DNA from: Symsagittifera roscoffensis
Taxonomy: Eukaryota; Xenacoelomorpha; Acoela; Convolutidae
Direction: 5' to 3'
DNA: 64,000 nucleotides
Assembly: GCF_963678635.1 (NCBI RefSeq)
Contig: NC_087069.1
Location: forward strand, 49,183,892 to 49,247,891
The translations under genes were made by a program, and so were the position numbers. Below, in pieces: positions 63,137-64,000 of the stretch (positions are counted from its first letter, which is position 1; every line of letters starts with the position of its first letter). A model generated the notes under the pieces. The model did not search any database and had not been told where the DNA came from. It was given only the letters and a program-made list of their open reading frames with translations.

Positions 63137-64000
63137 GTAAGGGGCGATCGAACTCCAAAAGTTCTTTGAATTTGTTCAAAGATTTCAGTAATTGTTTCTT
63201 AAACCTAATTTTAATTTCTGTCATCCTTTTACTTTGTAATTTTACGGTAGAGAACGTAAATGTGAATATTTGTGGCAAACTTTGAACATTTCTTACTTAA
63301 ATTCGGAGCATTTTGTTGTAAAGAGAACATGCAACAACTTTTGATATGTTCCTTTTTTGTTTCTTTAGCTTGCTGACTCTGAAAACAGTCTTTGCCAAAA
63401 TCTCTACCAATTTCATTTTTTGAAAAAAAATTGTACACACAATTAATCAGAATTCCAGTTAAGTTTTTTGTATTACAGCTGTTTATATGAGCTTCTTAAA
63501 ATTGCACAAAGTTGATATACTTTTGATTATTCTGGTTGTTTATATATGTTTTGAATATCAACAATATCGTTTTAGAATACCTTTTCCGGTTACTCGTTTC
63601 AAAGATGGCACAAAGTTTGTTCGAATCAAAAGTTTTTTTTTTAACTTTATTTGAAATTTTTAGTTTGAACAAGCCAAACGGAAAATGTGTGAAATGAAAA
63701 CGTTTCCTCAATGTAACTTTTAGTGTGGTTGATCCGAAATTTGAAAATGAAAATAAACACTGCGGCTCAGTTGTTACATTTTTGGAAAAGAGTTTTATCT
63801 CGAAAAAATTATATGTTTTTTGAATTTACACCCTAAACACGCTATTCAGAAACATATAATTAGCAAAGAAATGTATAAATTGGAGCAACTAGCTCAAATA
63901 TTTTTGAAATTTTTCCTGCCCCGGCTTAAACTGTCGCTTACGTCTTAATGGCACGAAATATATTAGCCAAACTGGTCTTTTCTAAACTTTCATATCTTTG
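63137..64000 (+). other. Presumed intron of the paralogue
   Basis: AT-rich. No further MRH-like exon was recognised before the window ends. Confidence 0.3.

Overview
The window is animal nuclear DNA: AT-rich, gene-poor, with spliceosomal introns and several layers of transposable elements. The host genes are animal-type (a DPY30 subunit, an ARM-TIR immune-type protein, a secreted mannose-6-phosphate-receptor-homology (MRH) protein), which points to an invertebrate with a fairly large genome. The phylum cannot be fixed from the sequence. The ARM-TIR layout recalls rotifer and lancelet families. The splice acceptors just before start codons, one GC-AG intron and a complex env-bearing LTR element would also fit other groups such as tunicates.

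Layout. 1-2.8 kb: a gene with three dsRBD-like repeats and a two-exon dpy30 gene. 4.6-11.05 kb: a satellite of about 280 bp monomers with a 1.69 kb higher-order duplication. 11-18.7 kb: no genes; a duplicated segment, a trinucleotide microsatellite, inverted repeats and minisatellites. 18.7-26.3 kb: a decayed BEL/Pao retrotransposon on the minus strand between diverged LTR-like repeats. 26.6-28.1 kb: an intact single-exon ARM-TIR gene. 28.4-32.65 kb: a decayed Ty3/Gypsy element. 33-35.7 kb: small DNA-transposon remnants and a large inverted repeat. 36.2-61.7 kb: the MRH gene, five exons whose reading phases all agree, with a third intron of about 22 kb. 63.07-63.14 kb: an exon like exon 1 of that gene, probably from a tandem paralogue.

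The most striking object sits in the MRH intron, on the same strand: an 18,740 bp retrovirus-like element at 42613-61352. It has 410 bp LTRs (I count 4 differences, about 99% identity) and a 4 bp target duplication. Its order is leader with small ORFs, gag, CCHC nucleocapsid, protease-RT-RNase H-integrase, two small membrane ORFs with an ATGA overlap, an ATG-less Pro/Ser/Thr-rich ORF, an envelope glycoprotein, and a 601-residue ORF of unknown function that starts in another ATGA overlap and ends inside a strong splice donor. The sense strand is A-rich and G-poor. The nearly identical LTRs say it is young, yet two genes carry one in-frame TAA each, gag to pol needs two +1 shifts, and there are further frame breaks in integrase and env. 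Either it uses recoding and splicing, or it broke very recently, or the sequence contains errors. By eye the envelope resembles the glycoproteins of chuvirus-like negative-strand RNA viruses, which would make it a captured env; that needs a profile search.

The element landed in a small DNA transposon (MITE) that was already in the intron, so the order is gene, then MITE, then retroelement. The host gene still reads through in phase on both sides.
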